From the NCBI GenBank assembly GCA_030431525.1, contig JAUIJC010000014.1, forward strand, positions 1 through 64,000: a stretch of 64,000 nt of DNA. Direction: 5' to 3'. This DNA comes from Bacteroidia bacterium. GTDB lineage: Bacteria > Bacteroidota > Bacteroidia > Cytophagales > JAAEPT01. Shown here in pieces: positions 43,839 to 52,841 of the stretch; the stretch's first letter is position 1; each line of letters begins with the position of its first letter. A program made the position numbers and the translations under genes. The notes beneath the pieces are model-generated. The model made no database searches. It was not told the DNA's origin and saw nothing but the letters and a program-made list of their open reading frames with translations.

Positions 43839-44648
43839 ATGAAATGGATTCTCCGTGTTCTTCTAATTTTTCTCACCTCAGGAATTTTTGCTCAGAAGGT
43901 TCAAGCTCAAACCTATGAGGTAATATTTTTAGGATTTTATGAAGACTCACTCACCTTTGATACCACTTTGAATTGGTATTGCTCGGTGATTGATCATAGA
44001 GAACGAGCTAATAATCATAGACAGAAGATTTTAGAAATTGACCCGCAAAGTGATTTGATTCAAACCTTTGTTGAAAAGGATAGTGTGTATCAGCTATCCT
44101 ATGCTAATGACTCCGTTTATTTTCAATTTATAATAGGAACCTCGGATTCGTTGTACCAAAGGGAGTTTACTCCAGCAAGGGACTATCGAAACATTTATTA
44201 TGTGCCTCTGGGGACATCATATGCTGTTATTGAACCACCCGTTATTCGATCCTATAGCCCCTATATTAATTTATATGTAACGGGGACTTATACACTGAAT
44301 AATGTATGGGGAGAGTTAGAATACTATTCCTTAAAAGTGGCTTGTGATTTTGATAGTTGGGCCTATTATAAGTACACAGAAATTAATGGCGAAAGGTTCG
44401 AGGAACGGAACAGTTTCGTCCAAGACCTAACTCCCATGATGTTGAACCATATGATGATGGAATCATTCAAGCATGAGTTTAGTAATATCTATTTTGGATA
44501 TGTGGATGGAGATGGGTTAAAGGATGTCATTGTGGTCTATGGGAAAAAACATTTTCTATTTTTAACCTATAAATCAGACTTTAAGAACCATCATATTTAT
44601 CACCTTGAAAAGGTTTGGTCTGACCCGAGGTGGAGCCCAGAGTTTTAA
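43839..44648 (+). CDS. Secreted hypothetical protein
   Basis: The 269-residue protein has a Sec signal (MKWILRVLLIFLTSGIFAQ, cleavage near A-Q) and no membrane segments. The mature protein is rich in Tyr, Phe, Ser and Asp and has the ending YVDGDGLKDVIVVYGKKHFLF, an FG-GAP/VCBS-like D-x-D-G-x-x-D calcium-binding loop. No family was recognised. The DNA is richer in A+T than its neighbours. It ends 12 bases from the convergent porin-like gene. Confidence 0.7.
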   Translation: MKWILRVLLIFLTSGIFAQKVQAQTYEVIFLGFYEDSLTFDTTLNWYCSVIDHRERANNHRQKILEIDPQSDLIQTFVEKDSVYQLSYANDSVYFQFIIGTSDSLYQREFTPARDYRNIYYVPLGTSYAVIEPPVIRSYSPYINLYVTGTYTLNNVWGELEYYSLKVACDFDSWAYYKYTEINGERFEERNSFVQDLTPMMLNHMMMESFKHEFSNIYFGYVDGDGLKDVIVVYGKKHFLFLTYKSDFKNHHIYHLEKVWSDPRWSPEF

Positions 44649-44660
44649 ATCCTCAATCCG

Positions 44661-45479
44661 CTACTCCCCCATAAACTGCATATTAATCCCCGAAAACAGC
44701 TGAATCTGTGGCTGGACACCGCTGTGGAGCATGGTGTACTGTGGTTCAATAAACAGGTTAAACACAGTATTTCCGACAGTCACCACTTTTCCGATGCCAA
44801 GCGCCATAGGCACCCCGTAGCTGTCATTTTCAAAGTCGAATACCCAAATGGGTGCGCCCCGCAAATAGACCCCTTTTCCCAATTGCCAAAAATAGAATGG
44901 TTGGATGGCGCCCAAGCTTGTTCCCGCACGGTTGTTATCTCCAAACAAGGAGGCCTGATAGGTAATCAATGAGCCGAATTGTAGGACTGGCGAGTGGACG
45001 AAAAAAGCCACAAAGGCGAATCCTCCCTGCCATTTCCCTGAACCCAAGGCCGTTTCAGTGGCTGTGGGCAAGGCCACCAATGGGCCAATGCCAATGGTTT
45101 TGGTGGGTTTGGAAACGAGGCAATAGGCGAGGAAGGCGTTCAAATCACCCAAGCCGTTAATGGAGTTCACCTCATTGGTAGTTGGATTTGGCGTCCCGAC
45201 CGTGCTTAAGGGCATTGAAATGCGCATCAAGAATTTCCCATTGGCAAATGGTTTGGCAAATCGAATCCAAGAGGTGTTGAGGTAGGCGTTGTCGGGGGAG
45301 TCTGTCAGTCTTGGAATGTAGTAGTTGTGGAAGTTGAGCGCCGTCATATTGGCCAAGGGGTTGTTGGCCTGTGCGGATTTGTCTGTTTTTGTAGAGTCTT
45401 TTGCCTCCTGAGCGATACAAAGCTGAGAGCCAATGCTGAAGCATAGGAGCAGTAAAAAGTATTTGATTGGTGTGGTCAT
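44661..45479 (-). CDS. Outer-membrane barrel-like protein (putative porin/MetA-pathway-like)
   Basis: Start at MTTPIKYFLLLL (ATG at 45479), which gives a signal peptide; the longer frame overlaps the upstream dehydrogenase. The 272-residue product has alternating hydrophobic beta strands and the motifs G-D-L-N-A-F-L-A-Y, L-P-T-A-T-E-T-A-L-G-S-G-K-W, Q-P-F-Y-F and ends in a Met-Gln-Phe-Met-Gly. This fits the putative beta-barrel porin/alpha-amylase-like outer membrane family (transporter family of neuromedin-U-like proteins). A conserved TATETALGSGKW motif is typical. Substrate unknown. It lies 16 bases after the dehydrogenase stop on the same strand, probably co-transcribed. Confidence 0.65.
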   Translation of the reverse strand: MTTPIKYFLLLLCFSIGSQLCIAQEAKDSTKTDKSAQANNPLANMTALNFHNYYIPRLTDSPDNAYLNTSWIRFAKPFANGKFLMRISMPLSTVGTPNPTTNEVNSINGLGDLNAFLAYCLVSKPTKTIGIGPLVALPTATETALGSGKWQGGFAFVAFFVHSPVLQFGSLITYQASLFGDNNRAGTSLGAIQPFYFWQLGKGVYLRGAPIWVFDFENDSYGVPMALGIGKVVTVGNTVFNLFIEPQYTMLHSGVQPQIQLFSGINMQFMGE

Positions 45480-45495
45480 ATGCTCAAGGTGATTT

Positions 45496-46365
45496 TTAAA
45501 TAGCTGTAACATTCTTCCCGTCCGTCCAATCATAAAACCCCATCCCAGTTTTTCGTCCCAACAAACCCGCATCCACCATTTTTATCAGCAGGGGAGAGGG
45601 CGCGTATTTGGGGTTGCCAAAGCCGTTTTGAAGGACGCGCAGGATGGAAAGGCAAGTGTCCAAGCCGATAAAATCGGCGAGCTTCAGTGGGCCCATGGGA
45701 TGGCTCATGCCCAGTTGCATCACTTGGTCGATGGCCTTGGTGGTGCCCACACCCTCGAATTTGGCTTGGATGGCCTCGTTGATCATGGGCATCAAGATGC
45801 GGTTGGAGATAAAGCCTGCATAGTCCTCGGCCTCCACAGGGATTTTCCCCAATTTTTTGCTGAGCTCTATGATGGCGTTTGTGGTTTCCTTGGAGGTCAA
45901 ATGCCCATTGATGACTTCCACCAAAGACATCATCGGCACGGGATTCATAAAGTGCATGCCGATAAAACGTTCTTGACGGCTGGTGGCCGAAGCTAGTTTC
46001 GTGATGGAAATGGAGGAAGTGTTAGAGGCAAAAATGGTGGAGGCGGGAAACTGTTTGTCCAAGCTTTTGAACAGGTCAATTTTAAGGCTTTCTACCTCAG
46101 GAATTGCCTCAATGATAAGGTCTGGGGTTCCCATATCGCCAAAATGGGTATGACCTTCAAGTCGATACAGTGCTTCGGATTCCTCTTCCTTGGTGATTTT
46201 CCCTTTTTCTACCTGTCGGCTGAGGTTTTTCTCAATGGTGGTGATGCCTTTGTTCAGAGATTGTTCTGAGGAATCGACAAGGTAGGTTTCAAATCCACAG
46301 AGAGCAAAGACGTGGGCGATGCCATTCCCCATGGTTCCTGCGCCGACAACTGCAATTCGTTTCAT
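45496..46365 (-). CDS. 3-hydroxyacyl-CoA (3-hydroxybutyryl-CoA) dehydrogenase
   Basis: The 289-residue NAD-dependent enzyme has a Rossmann loop GAGTMGNGIA (residues 8-17), the catalytic His138 with Asn141 in GMHFMNPVPMM, and the C-terminal helical dimerisation domain (DFIGLDTCLSIL, LGRKTGMGFYDW). Length and motifs fit Hbd/PaaH-type dehydrogenases, which oxidise (S)-3-hydroxybutyryl-CoA in fatty-acid or butyrate metabolism. No other beta-oxidation genes are adjacent. The spacer upstream has a repeat and the next gene lies on the same strand across a terminator. Confidence 0.92.
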   Translation of the reverse strand: MKRIAVVGAGTMGNGIAHVFALCGFETYLVDSSEQSLNKGITTIEKNLSRQVEKGKITKEEESEALYRLEGHTHFGDMGTPDLIIEAIPEVESLKIDLFKSLDKQFPASTIFASNTSSISITKLASATSRQERFIGMHFMNPVPMMSLVEVINGHLTSKETTNAIIELSKKLGKIPVEAEDYAGFISNRILMPMINEAIQAKFEGVGTTKAIDQVMQLGMSHPMGPLKLADFIGLDTCLSILRVLQNGFGNPKYAPSPLLIKMVDAGLLGRKTGMGFYDWTDGKNVTAI

Positions 46366-46417
46366 AGGAGAGGTAAAAGGTGTTAAAAAGGGTGTAAGGT
46401 GTTTTTAATATAGTGTT

Positions 46418-46455
46418 TCCTCCCCTTAGAAAGGGGAGGACAGAGGAGGGGTTGA
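46418..46455. repeat. Palindromic repeat, CCTCCCCTT family, copy 2
   Basis: TCCTCCCCTT...AAGGGGAGGA arms followed by CAGAGGAGGGGTTGAAC, the same core as the element at 43619-43745. Confidence 0.65.
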
Positions 46456-46510
46456 ACAAAAGCATACCTCTAAAAATACGATTCCCGATGCCTGAGGTTG
46501 GGACACAAAA

Positions 46511-46537
46511 AATCCCCGACCAAAATGGACGGGGATT
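46511..46537 (-). terminator. Terminator after DUF4836-like gene
   Basis: An 8-bp perfect stem (AATCCCCG/CGGGGATT) with an 11-base loop, 41 bases beyond the stop at 46579; A residues on the plus strand side. Confidence 0.65.
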
Positions 46538-46578
46538 AAGCATTCGCCTGTTCGGCTTTAAATCCTCAATTGGGACAG

Positions 46579-48429
46579 TTAATCTTCGTAGGCTGGTTCT
46601 GCTTCCTCCTCAACAGCAGGAGCTTCCTCCATTTCATACTCCTCAGTAGATTCCTCCTCAATGTAAATCTGCTCGGTATCCTCAGCCTCGGCGGCCATCA
46701 CTGGGTTGCTCATGCGGTAGAGTTTGTCAGTGATTTCCAAGATGGTGAGCAAGCTCGACTGATTTTGCTCTTCCAGCTTGATGTTGCCTTGATATTCGAA
46801 AACGGTTTTGCTTACCATTTTTCCTTTCAAGGTTACGTGCTCAATCACGGCCATTTGCTCAAGTTCTTCCTTATCCTTGTTGGATAATGGGAAGTTCTCC
46901 TTCACAGTCTCTTCGATGGCGTTTGCATCAAAGTTCATGTAAATAGAGTTGTCAAGAATGGCTTGCTGCTGCTCTTTGGACACCGCCAAGTCTTGGTAGC
47001 CAGTTTCCAAACGGTTTTTTACCAATTCCTCATCATTGGTGAACAAAAGCGTCATGTCCTTGGTGAAAGCCAAGTACAATGGCAGTTTGCCCACTTCCTT
47101 GTTTTCTACGCGGTAGTAGCCTTTATCTTCCTTAATCAACTCAAAGGCCTTTAGGGCGTTCAGCACCAGTTGGATGTCCTTGCTGGTGTTCACGGCCAAG
47201 GTGAATACAGGCAACTTCTCCGTTTTTGTTTTTTCGACTTCGGTGAAGTTGTAGTTCTCGTCCATTTCGAAATCCGTGTAGGTCATTTCGAATTCACGGA
47301 GGTCGTTCACGGCCAAGATGGCGTCGCCTTTTAGCAAGGAACCGATGGCATCCTCGTCCACTACGATGTCCAAAAGGTCGAACACGCTCACCGCTTTCTC
47401 GCCATATTCTGGCACGGCGCTCATCAAGTCGCGGTAAAGGCTGGCGGTGCTTTTGAACAAGACTTTGTTGTCCAAGGCCAAGGCCACAACGCCGAGCAAA
47501 TCATCGCCCTTGATGTAGTTGAACAGCTTAGGGTCAACTGAGGTGTGAACGCCTTCAGTCAGGTCAGCCAATTTCTCAGAGGAAACCTGCTTGCTGCGCA
47601 ATGTGATTTCGTCCTCCTCAAAGTTGATCCAAGTGGCGTTGTAAGACCCCTTGTAATAGGTGAGCAAGCGCTCCTGAATGGCAGTGGTGATTTCCAAGTA
47701 TTGGCGGTCGCTGCGCGAAACATAGCCGTCTTGGATAATATTGGCTTGGAAGGCCTGAATCTGTGGATAACCTTTCTCCACATTCACCCAAAGGGAGAGG
47801 TCGGCATCCTCCTTGACCACTTCGTCAAAGGTTTCATCCTTCAGGCCAAGGTTCTTTTTGTTAAGGCTGTAAGCGATGTATTTGTCGCGCTGAACTTTCA
47901 GGCGATCCGCTTTTTGCTCTTCCCATTGCTCATAAGTCAGCTCCTTGTTCTCCCGACGAGCGGTGTAGTAGCTGTCCTTTTCTGGCATAAAGCCCACCAA
48001 TCGCAAGGATTTTTTGCTCAAGATGAGGAACATCTCATCTTCCTTATCATAGAAAACCTTCTTGCCCTTTACTTTATCCGAAACCTCAAAAACACCTTCC
48101 AAGGCATCTTCCAAGGTTTTAGCATCCGTCACAGGAACAACCAATCCCATGGTGAGGGCGCTGTCCACAACTTCTACAAAAAGGTGGCTGTTGGCTTTGA
48201 GGTCGATGCCCGACTCTTCGCTGTTGAAAAGGATTTGAAGGGTGGAGTCGGCGTCCTTGAACATTTCCAGCTTGGTGAGTTTGTCCAAACCGATGTTTTC
48301 AGAAAGTTCTTTTCCGTTGGCGGAAATCACCAATGGGGTGTTTTTTGGGAGCTCCTTGTTGAGGTTTTGCGCCATCAAAGGGGCGCTGGCGAGTAAAAGT
48401 CCCCCGAGGAGACCAGCACGGATGTTCAT
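46579..48429 (-). CDS. Large secreted protein, DUF4836-like
   Basis: The 616-residue protein has a signal peptide (MNIRAGLLGGLLLASAPLMA) and no further membrane segments. The N-terminal part (KNTPLVISANGKELSENIG, about residues 28-46) and repeated pattern of D-A-x-L/V-A-V-N and L-Y-L-A-F-T-K-D resemble DUF4836 proteins of Bacteroidota, a comparison by eye. The last 40 residues are strongly acidic (Glu/Asp/Tyr). Function unknown. It follows a lipoprotein gene with a 15-base gap, so the two form an operon. Confidence 0.65.
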   Translation of the reverse strand: MNIRAGLLGGLLLASAPLMAQNLNKELPKNTPLVISANGKELSENIGLDKLTKLEMFKDADSTLQILFNSEESGIDLKANSHLFVEVVDSALTMGLVVPVTDAKTLEDALEGVFEVSDKVKGKKVFYDKEDEMFLILSKKSLRLVGFMPEKDSYYTARRENKELTYEQWEEQKADRLKVQRDKYIAYSLNKKNLGLKDETFDEVVKEDADLSLWVNVEKGYPQIQAFQANIIQDGYVSRSDRQYLEITTAIQERLLTYYKGSYNATWINFEEDEITLRSKQVSSEKLADLTEGVHTSVDPKLFNYIKGDDLLGVVALALDNKVLFKSTASLYRDLMSAVPEYGEKAVSVFDLLDIVVDEDAIGSLLKGDAILAVNDLREFEMTYTDFEMDENYNFTEVEKTKTEKLPVFTLAVNTSKDIQLVLNALKAFELIKEDKGYYRVENKEVGKLPLYLAFTKDMTLLFTNDEELVKNRLETGYQDLAVSKEQQQAILDNSIYMNFDANAIEETVKENFPLSNKDKEELEQMAVIEHVTLKGKMVSKTVFEYQGNIKLEEQNQSSLLTILEITDKLYRMSNPVMAAEAEDTEQIYIEEESTEEYEMEEAPAVEEEAEPAYED

Positions 48430-48444
48430 AAAAGAGGCTTCTAT

Positions 48445-49116
48445 TTAGAAGTAGATTGTATTGCTTAGTAGAGTCTTTTTGGTGAGCACATCGGCAATCG
48501 GTGTGCGCAAGATGACAATGGTGTTGTCCTTGGCCAAAGTGGCTTTGGTGTTGCTGACCTTGGTCACCTTTTTGTCGAGGCGGAAGACGCTGGTATAGCT
48601 GGCGCCGCCTAAGTTGGTATTTAGTTGGTCCTTTTGGCCTTTGGCAATCAAAGTGCTCAGGAAACTATGGAACAGTTCCTTTCGCTCCAATGAGTTGCCG
48701 TCATAGCTGTAGAGCGTTTTTGGAAGTGTGTACCGTTTCTTATTGTAGCTCTCCGACACATTGTGAAGCGCCTGATTCAGGCTGTTCATGTCTTTGAAGT
48801 CGAAGCTTATGGTAAGGATGTATTTGTCGAAATCCTTGTTCACCACCACATTCGAAATACCCGCCTGTTGAGCCATTCGGTCGCGGAATCGGTCGATATG
48901 CGCGCCAATCTCCGCTTTGGAGGGGACAGGTTGCCCGTTCAGGCTATCCAAGGAAAGGATGGTGTTGATGCGTGAGGCGCTCTGGCTGAGGTTGCCGATA
49001 AACTTGAATGAGCCCGAACCATTCTCATGAATCGTTACATCCTCAATCACATCAAAACAGCTCGTCAGGCTGAAGGAAAGAATCAGCAAAAGGAATGGGA
49101 TAATTTTATTTCGCAT
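48445..49116 (-). CDS. Hypothetical lipoprotein
   Basis: Start at MRNKIIPFLLLILSFSLTSC (ATG at 49116), giving a lipobox LTSC at residues 17-20. The 223-residue product has a mature part starting FDVIEDVTIHENGSGSFKFIGN, with a beta-strand-rich pattern common to cell-surface lipoproteins of Bacteroidota; family not recognised. It is the first gene of an operon with the DUF4836-like gene (15-base gap) and has a TAACTTTG box about 90 bases upstream. Confidence 0.7.
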   Translation of the reverse strand: MRNKIIPFLLLILSFSLTSCFDVIEDVTIHENGSGSFKFIGNLSQSASRINTILSLDSLNGQPVPSKAEIGAHIDRFRDRMAQQAGISNVVVNKDFDKYILTISFDFKDMNSLNQALHNVSESYNKKRYTLPKTLYSYDGNSLERKELFHSFLSTLIAKGQKDQLNTNLGGASYTSVFRLDKKVTKVSNTKATLAKDNTIVILRTPIADVLTKKTLLSNTIYF

Positions 49117-49205
49117 GGCCAAAAATTTTATTGGTGTCATCTCATTTATTGAAGGGCTTGAAAATCAGGCCAAAATTGCTCCTTTGCTGTCGTCATTTCG
49201 CTCCA

Positions 49206-49213
49206 CAAAGTTA
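49206..49213 (-). promoter_or_regulatory. Bacteroidota -7 box (TAACTTTG) for lipoprotein operon
   Basis: Exact TAnnTTTG on the minus strand, 90 bases before the ATG at 49116. No ideal -33 TTTG. Confidence 0.5.
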
Positions 49214-49262
49214 GCTAATTCCACTGAAAGGTAAGAAAACAACAAAAAAACTCCCCTTAAGG

Positions 49263-49293
49263 TTTGCCTCATGTTAAAATCTCCTTACCTTTG
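49263..49293 (+). promoter_or_regulatory. Complete Bacteroidota promoter of tRNA-Glu
   Basis: TTTG (49263-49266), 19-base spacer, then TACCTTTG (49286-49293). Both boxes and the spacing match the -33/-7 consensus exactly. The transcript would start about 5-7 bases later, just before the tRNA. Confidence 0.85.
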
Positions 49294-49310
49294 TGTCATC
49301 AAAGCGCAAC

Positions 49311-49382
49311 GCTCCGTTCGTCTAGGGGTTAGGACGCCAGGTTTTCATCCTGGTAGCAGGGGTTCGATTCCCCTACGGAGTA
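49311..49382 (+). tRNA. tRNA-Glu (anticodon UUC)
   Basis: A 72-base cloverleaf: acceptor GCTCCGT pairing with ACGGAGT, D-arm TCTAGGGGTTAGGA, anticodon stem CCAGG/CCTGG with loop TTTTCAT (anticodon UUC), and T-arm AGGGGTTCGATTCCCCT. The 3' CCA is not encoded. It reads GAA and GAG codons. Confidence 0.97.
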
Positions 49383-49383
49383 C

Positions 49384-49416
49384 AAAAAGGTCTCGATTTT
49401 CGAGACCTTTTTTTTT
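49384..49416 (+). terminator. Terminator of tRNA-Glu
   Basis: A 12-bp stem (AAAAAGGTCTCG and its complement) with a short loop and a run of T immediately after the tRNA. Confidence 0.85.
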
Positions 49417-49467
49417 GCCCTAAATTTGGGGTCAGTTATTCTTTCAGATATACCTATCAAATTGATT

Positions 49468-52400
49468 ATGAGGAAATATTTAATCCTTTTAGGCTTGGTG
49501 TTGGGAGTATTAGGAGCGAGGGCGCAGGAAGCGCAGTGGTCTATTTTAATGCAAAATATCCAAGCTAATTATTACGATGCTCCTTGTGAATCTGACTCAT
49601 CATGGACTATTGGTGGAAAACGATACAGTTGTAAGGAAGATTATATTAGGGAGGAGTTTGTTAATATTCCTCTGAGTGGAGTTGTTGAAGGGAAATTTTG
49701 TTTTGAAAATGATGATTTGTCGGTTATTTCAGGACCATACTTTCTAAATAAACTTTCTCAAAGAGAAGGAACCCTTTTGTACTATGATAACATGGGGTTA
49801 CCAGATATGGGGTTCCAGATGTTTAATGATTTGGTACCAGATTCCAATAATGGTCTATGGATTGGGTCTGATGTTTATGGGCTAATCCATTATAAAGGAG
49901 AACATCAGATTTCAACTTATGGAAAGGGAAATTCTGAATTGAAATCAGATAATGTAAAATCCTTATTGAGTGATTCTCTTGGAGGTCTTTGGGTAGGGAC
50001 TGATGCTAATGAGTTAGTAAATTTTTATCAAGGAAGTTGGAAATCATTTACAATCAATGCCCCTGCCAGTGATATTGTAGAAGGAAATGACGGTGATATT
50101 TGGATTAGCACTCAGGGTGATGGAGTCCAGCTATTGAAAAATGGAGATTTTACGGATTTCAATAAATCAAATTCAAATTTGTTGACTGATAGCATCCAAT
50201 TTATGGCAGGTGACCGTAATGGAGGTGTTTGGTGTTGGCATGAGGGGGCTGGGTTAAGTCATTTTGATGGGGATTCTTGGGAGGTTTTAACACTTGAAAA
50301 TTCAAGTCTTCCTACAAATTCAATTTCGGATCTGATTGTAGATGCACAAGGGGTTTTATGGATCTCTTTGGCTGATGATGGTGTCGCCAGATATAATGGT
50401 ACCGATTGGATGGTCTTCAAGGGGGCTGCGTTTTTATCTCCTAATTTTTCAACGAGGCCTCAATTGTTTTATCTAACCCGAGAAGGGGTGCTCTATGCGT
50501 CTTCATATGAAGGTCTTTTGCTTTGGGATGGATTAAGTTGGAAGAGTAAATATCTAGGAGGTTCAGGAATTAGTGTAGGGCCTAAAGCTCCTATTATGTC
50601 GACTGGTGTTGTTGACCTAGATGGTAGTGTTTGGGTTGGAGGTGAGCAAGGAGTTTCCAGAAGATCTTTAGATGGGACGTGGGACTATTTTACCACTGAT
50701 AATTCTGGTATTCCTGATAACATAATAGCTGAGGTAGCCATAGACTCCAAAGGTAATGTGTGGTGTGGTGCACACAGTTCAGATGGGGTTTCGAAATTTG
50801 ATGGTCAAAATTGGGAGCTTTTCAGTCCACAAAATTCGGGTTTTACCCAAGGTAGTGTGGGAGAAATGGTGATCGATCGTGATGATAATGTCTGGATAAT
50901 TAGTTCTTCCTCACTCTTTAAGTATGATGGAGTTTCTTGGGTAGAGTACAATGAAAGTAATTCTGGGTATATCAAATATTATTATCGCAGTTTGGATATA
51001 GATACTGCAGGTTGTCTTTGGATGTTGTATGGGAATGGGTTGGTGAAATATGATGGTGTGTTGTGGGATACTTTGACACCCTCAAATTCGATGATGCCTA
51101 GCTATGATTACCTGGACTTAAAGATTGATAACCAAAACCAATTCTGGTTAGGCACCAAGGAAAACGGCTTAGTTCGTTTTAATGGTCAGGATTGGGAAGT
51201 GTTTGATACGTTGAACTCTAATTTGATTTCAAATCATGTGGATCATTTTGTTTTGGACAACCAAAACCTATGGATGTCTCATGAATGGAATGGTATTCAA
51301 GCGTTGACAAAAATTGATGGTAAGGATTTTATTTCTGACTCGGTGGGTCACTATCGTCATATGTTTGTGAATCCGATTTCGTCATTGAATCCTTTTCTAA
51401 TAGATACCGAAGGACGAGTTTGGTGTGAAGATGGCTACGTTCGTTTAGTAATCTTCAACAACGGCGCCCCCGCCATTTCCCCTAAAAAATTGCACATCTC
51501 AGGAAGTATTGATTCTCCAGTTCCGCAAGATGTGCTTTTGCTCCCAGATTCTGTTTTTGTACAAACTTCTGGCTCCTATTCTTTTCCTGTGGATACTGGG
51601 AAAACCTACACTGTGAAATGTCTTCCAAAGACATCATGGGAATTGGTGAAGGACACTACATATCAAGTTAAGCTTGGTGACAACTCCGTGACGGGTTTGG
51701 ATTTCGTTGTAAGATCAACAGCCCCACAACCAGCTATGAAGACAGTTTTGAGTGCAGGAATAAACCGTTGCTCCTTGACTGTTCCTTTCTGGTTGAATTA
51801 CCGCAACCAAAGTGATGAGGAAATGTCTGGTCAGGTGGAGTTGGTATTGGACAGTAATGTGACTTATGCTCGTAGTAGCAAATCCTTGTCTGCACAGACG
51901 GATAAAATTCTGACTTGGGATTATTCAGGGTTACAACCAAATGAAGAGCGCCAGATTCAGGTGTGGTTGGAGATGCCAGACTTCAATCAGATGGGAGAGG
52001 ATTTCCTGTATGTCGCTAAGGTTTCTGATGGAAATGGGAATGCTTTTGCGGATACCTTGAGCGCGACATTGAGATGCTCCTATGATCCAAATGATAAGTT
52101 GGTAACTCCAGCGGGTGTTTGTGAGGGGAATTATGTGGAAAAGGATGACTGGATTGATTACACCATTCGATTCCAAAATACGGGTAATGATACCGCCTTT
52201 AAGGTGCTTCTGTTGGATACTTTGAGTGCTTCTTTTGACTTAGAGACTTTTGAGGTCATTGCAAGTAGCCATACCCTTGAAACCAGTTTTGGAACCTCTG
52301 GAGAGGTACGTTTCCTATTTGAAGATATCCTACTTCCTGATAGCACTACCAATGAGTCCGAAAGTCACGGTTTTGTTCGTTATCGTATCAAACCAAAGGC

Positions 52401-52776
52401 TTTGGTGGCTGATAAGTCTGTGGTGAAAAACACCGCTTACATTTATTTTGATTACAACCCTGCGGTGGTAACTAATACCACATCGAACACTTTGGTAGAG
52501 GACTTATCCAGCTACGATTGTAAGGCTTTGGGCTTTGAGCCGTTGGTCGAAAAGGAACACTATGTTTACCCTAACCCAAGCACTGGAGTTCTGAATGTGA
52601 AGGTAGAGGGAGTGCAGAAAATTGAGGTCCTTAACTTAAGCGGTCAGCATTTGTATTCTAAGGATGTTGTTGGGCAGGAGGAGATCCAAATCAATTTGGA
52701 AAGTGAGCACGGCATTTATTTAGTGAAGATGCACCGAGCTGACAGTGTGATTGTTGAAAAAGTGCTGATTGATTAA
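49468..52776 (+). CDS. Beta-propeller T9SS cargo protein
   Basis: Start at MRKYLILLGLVLGVLGARAQ (ATG at 49468), a Sec signal; the TTG upstream falls inside the region after the tRNA terminator. The 1,102-residue protein has an N-terminal segment, then about ten two-component-regulator propeller repeats (G-G-L-W-V-G-T-D, N-V-W-C-G-A-H, D-G-x-x-W-x-x-F; about residues 110-640). After that come a beta domain, a DUF11-like stretch (Y-D-P-N-D-K-L-V-T-P, I-R-F-Q-N-T-G-N-D-T-A-F) and a type A T9SS C-terminal domain (VYPNPSTGVLNVKV, HGIYLVKM). It is exported and probably surface-associated. The first two thirds are A+T-rich, the C-terminal third is closer to the rest of the window, which suggests a mosaic origin. 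Confidence 0.85.
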   Translation: MRKYLILLGLVLGVLGARAQEAQWSILMQNIQANYYDAPCESDSSWTIGGKRYSCKEDYIREEFVNIPLSGVVEGKFCFENDDLSVISGPYFLNKLSQREGTLLYYDNMGLPDMGFQMFNDLVPDSNNGLWIGSDVYGLIHYKGEHQISTYGKGNSELKSDNVKSLLSDSLGGLWVGTDANELVNFYQGSWKSFTINAPASDIVEGNDGDIWISTQGDGVQLLKNGDFTDFNKSNSNLLTDSIQFMAGDRNGGVWCWHEGAGLSHFDGDSWEVLTLENSSLPTNSISDLIVDAQGVLWISLADDGVARYNGTDWMVFKGAAFLSPNFSTRPQLFYLTREGVLYASSYEGLLLWDGLSWKSKYLGGSGISVGPKAPIMSTGVVDLDGSVWVGGEQGVSRRSLDGTWDYFTTDNSGIPDNIIAEVAIDSKGNVWCGAHSSDGVSKFDGQNWELFSPQNSGFTQGSVGEMVIDRDDNVWIISSSSLFKYDGVSWVEYNESNSGYIKYYYRSLDIDTAGCLWMLYGNGLVKYDGVLWDTLTPSNSMMPSYDYLDLKIDNQNQFWLGTKENGLVRFNGQDWEVFDTLNSNLISNHVDHFVLDNQNLWMSHEWNGIQALTKIDGKDFISDSVGHYRHMFVNPISSLNPFLIDTEGRVWCEDGYVRLVIFNNGAPAISPKKLHISGSIDSPVPQDVLLLPDSVFVQTSGSYSFPVDTGKTYTVKCLPKTSWELVKDTTYQVKLGDNSVTGLDFVVRSTAPQPAMKTVLSAGINRCSLTVPFWLNYRNQSDEEMSGQVELVLDSNVTYARSSKSLSAQTDKILTWDYSGLQPNEERQIQVWLEMPDFNQMGEDFLYVAKVSDGNGNAFADTLSATLRCSYDPNDKLVTPAGVCEGNYVEKDDWIDYTIRFQNTGNDTAFKVLLLDTLSASFDLETFEVIASSHTLETSFGTSGEVRFLFEDILLPDSTTNESESHGFVRYRIKPKALVADKSVVKNTAYIYFDYNPAVVTNTTSNTLVEDLSSYDCKALGFEPLVEKEHYVYPNPSTGVLNVKVEGVQKIEVLNLSGQHLYSKDVVGQEEIQINLESEHGIYLVKMHRADSVIVEKVLID

Positions 52777-52792
52777 CTGAAATTATACCCAT

Positions 52793-52832
52793 AAAAAATG
52801 CCCTGCTAAGCATCCTTAGCAGGGCATTTTTT
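52793..52832. terminator. Bidirectional terminator
   Basis: A perfect 18-bp stem (AAAAAATGCCCTGCTAAG and its complement) with a 4-base loop between the convergent propeller and lipid kinase genes. Confidence 0.9.
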
Positions 52833-52841
52833 GAATTATAA

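Noticed and set aside
47545-48396. 283-residue plus-strand frame
   Set aside because: Antisense to the DUF4836-like gene; no domain features.
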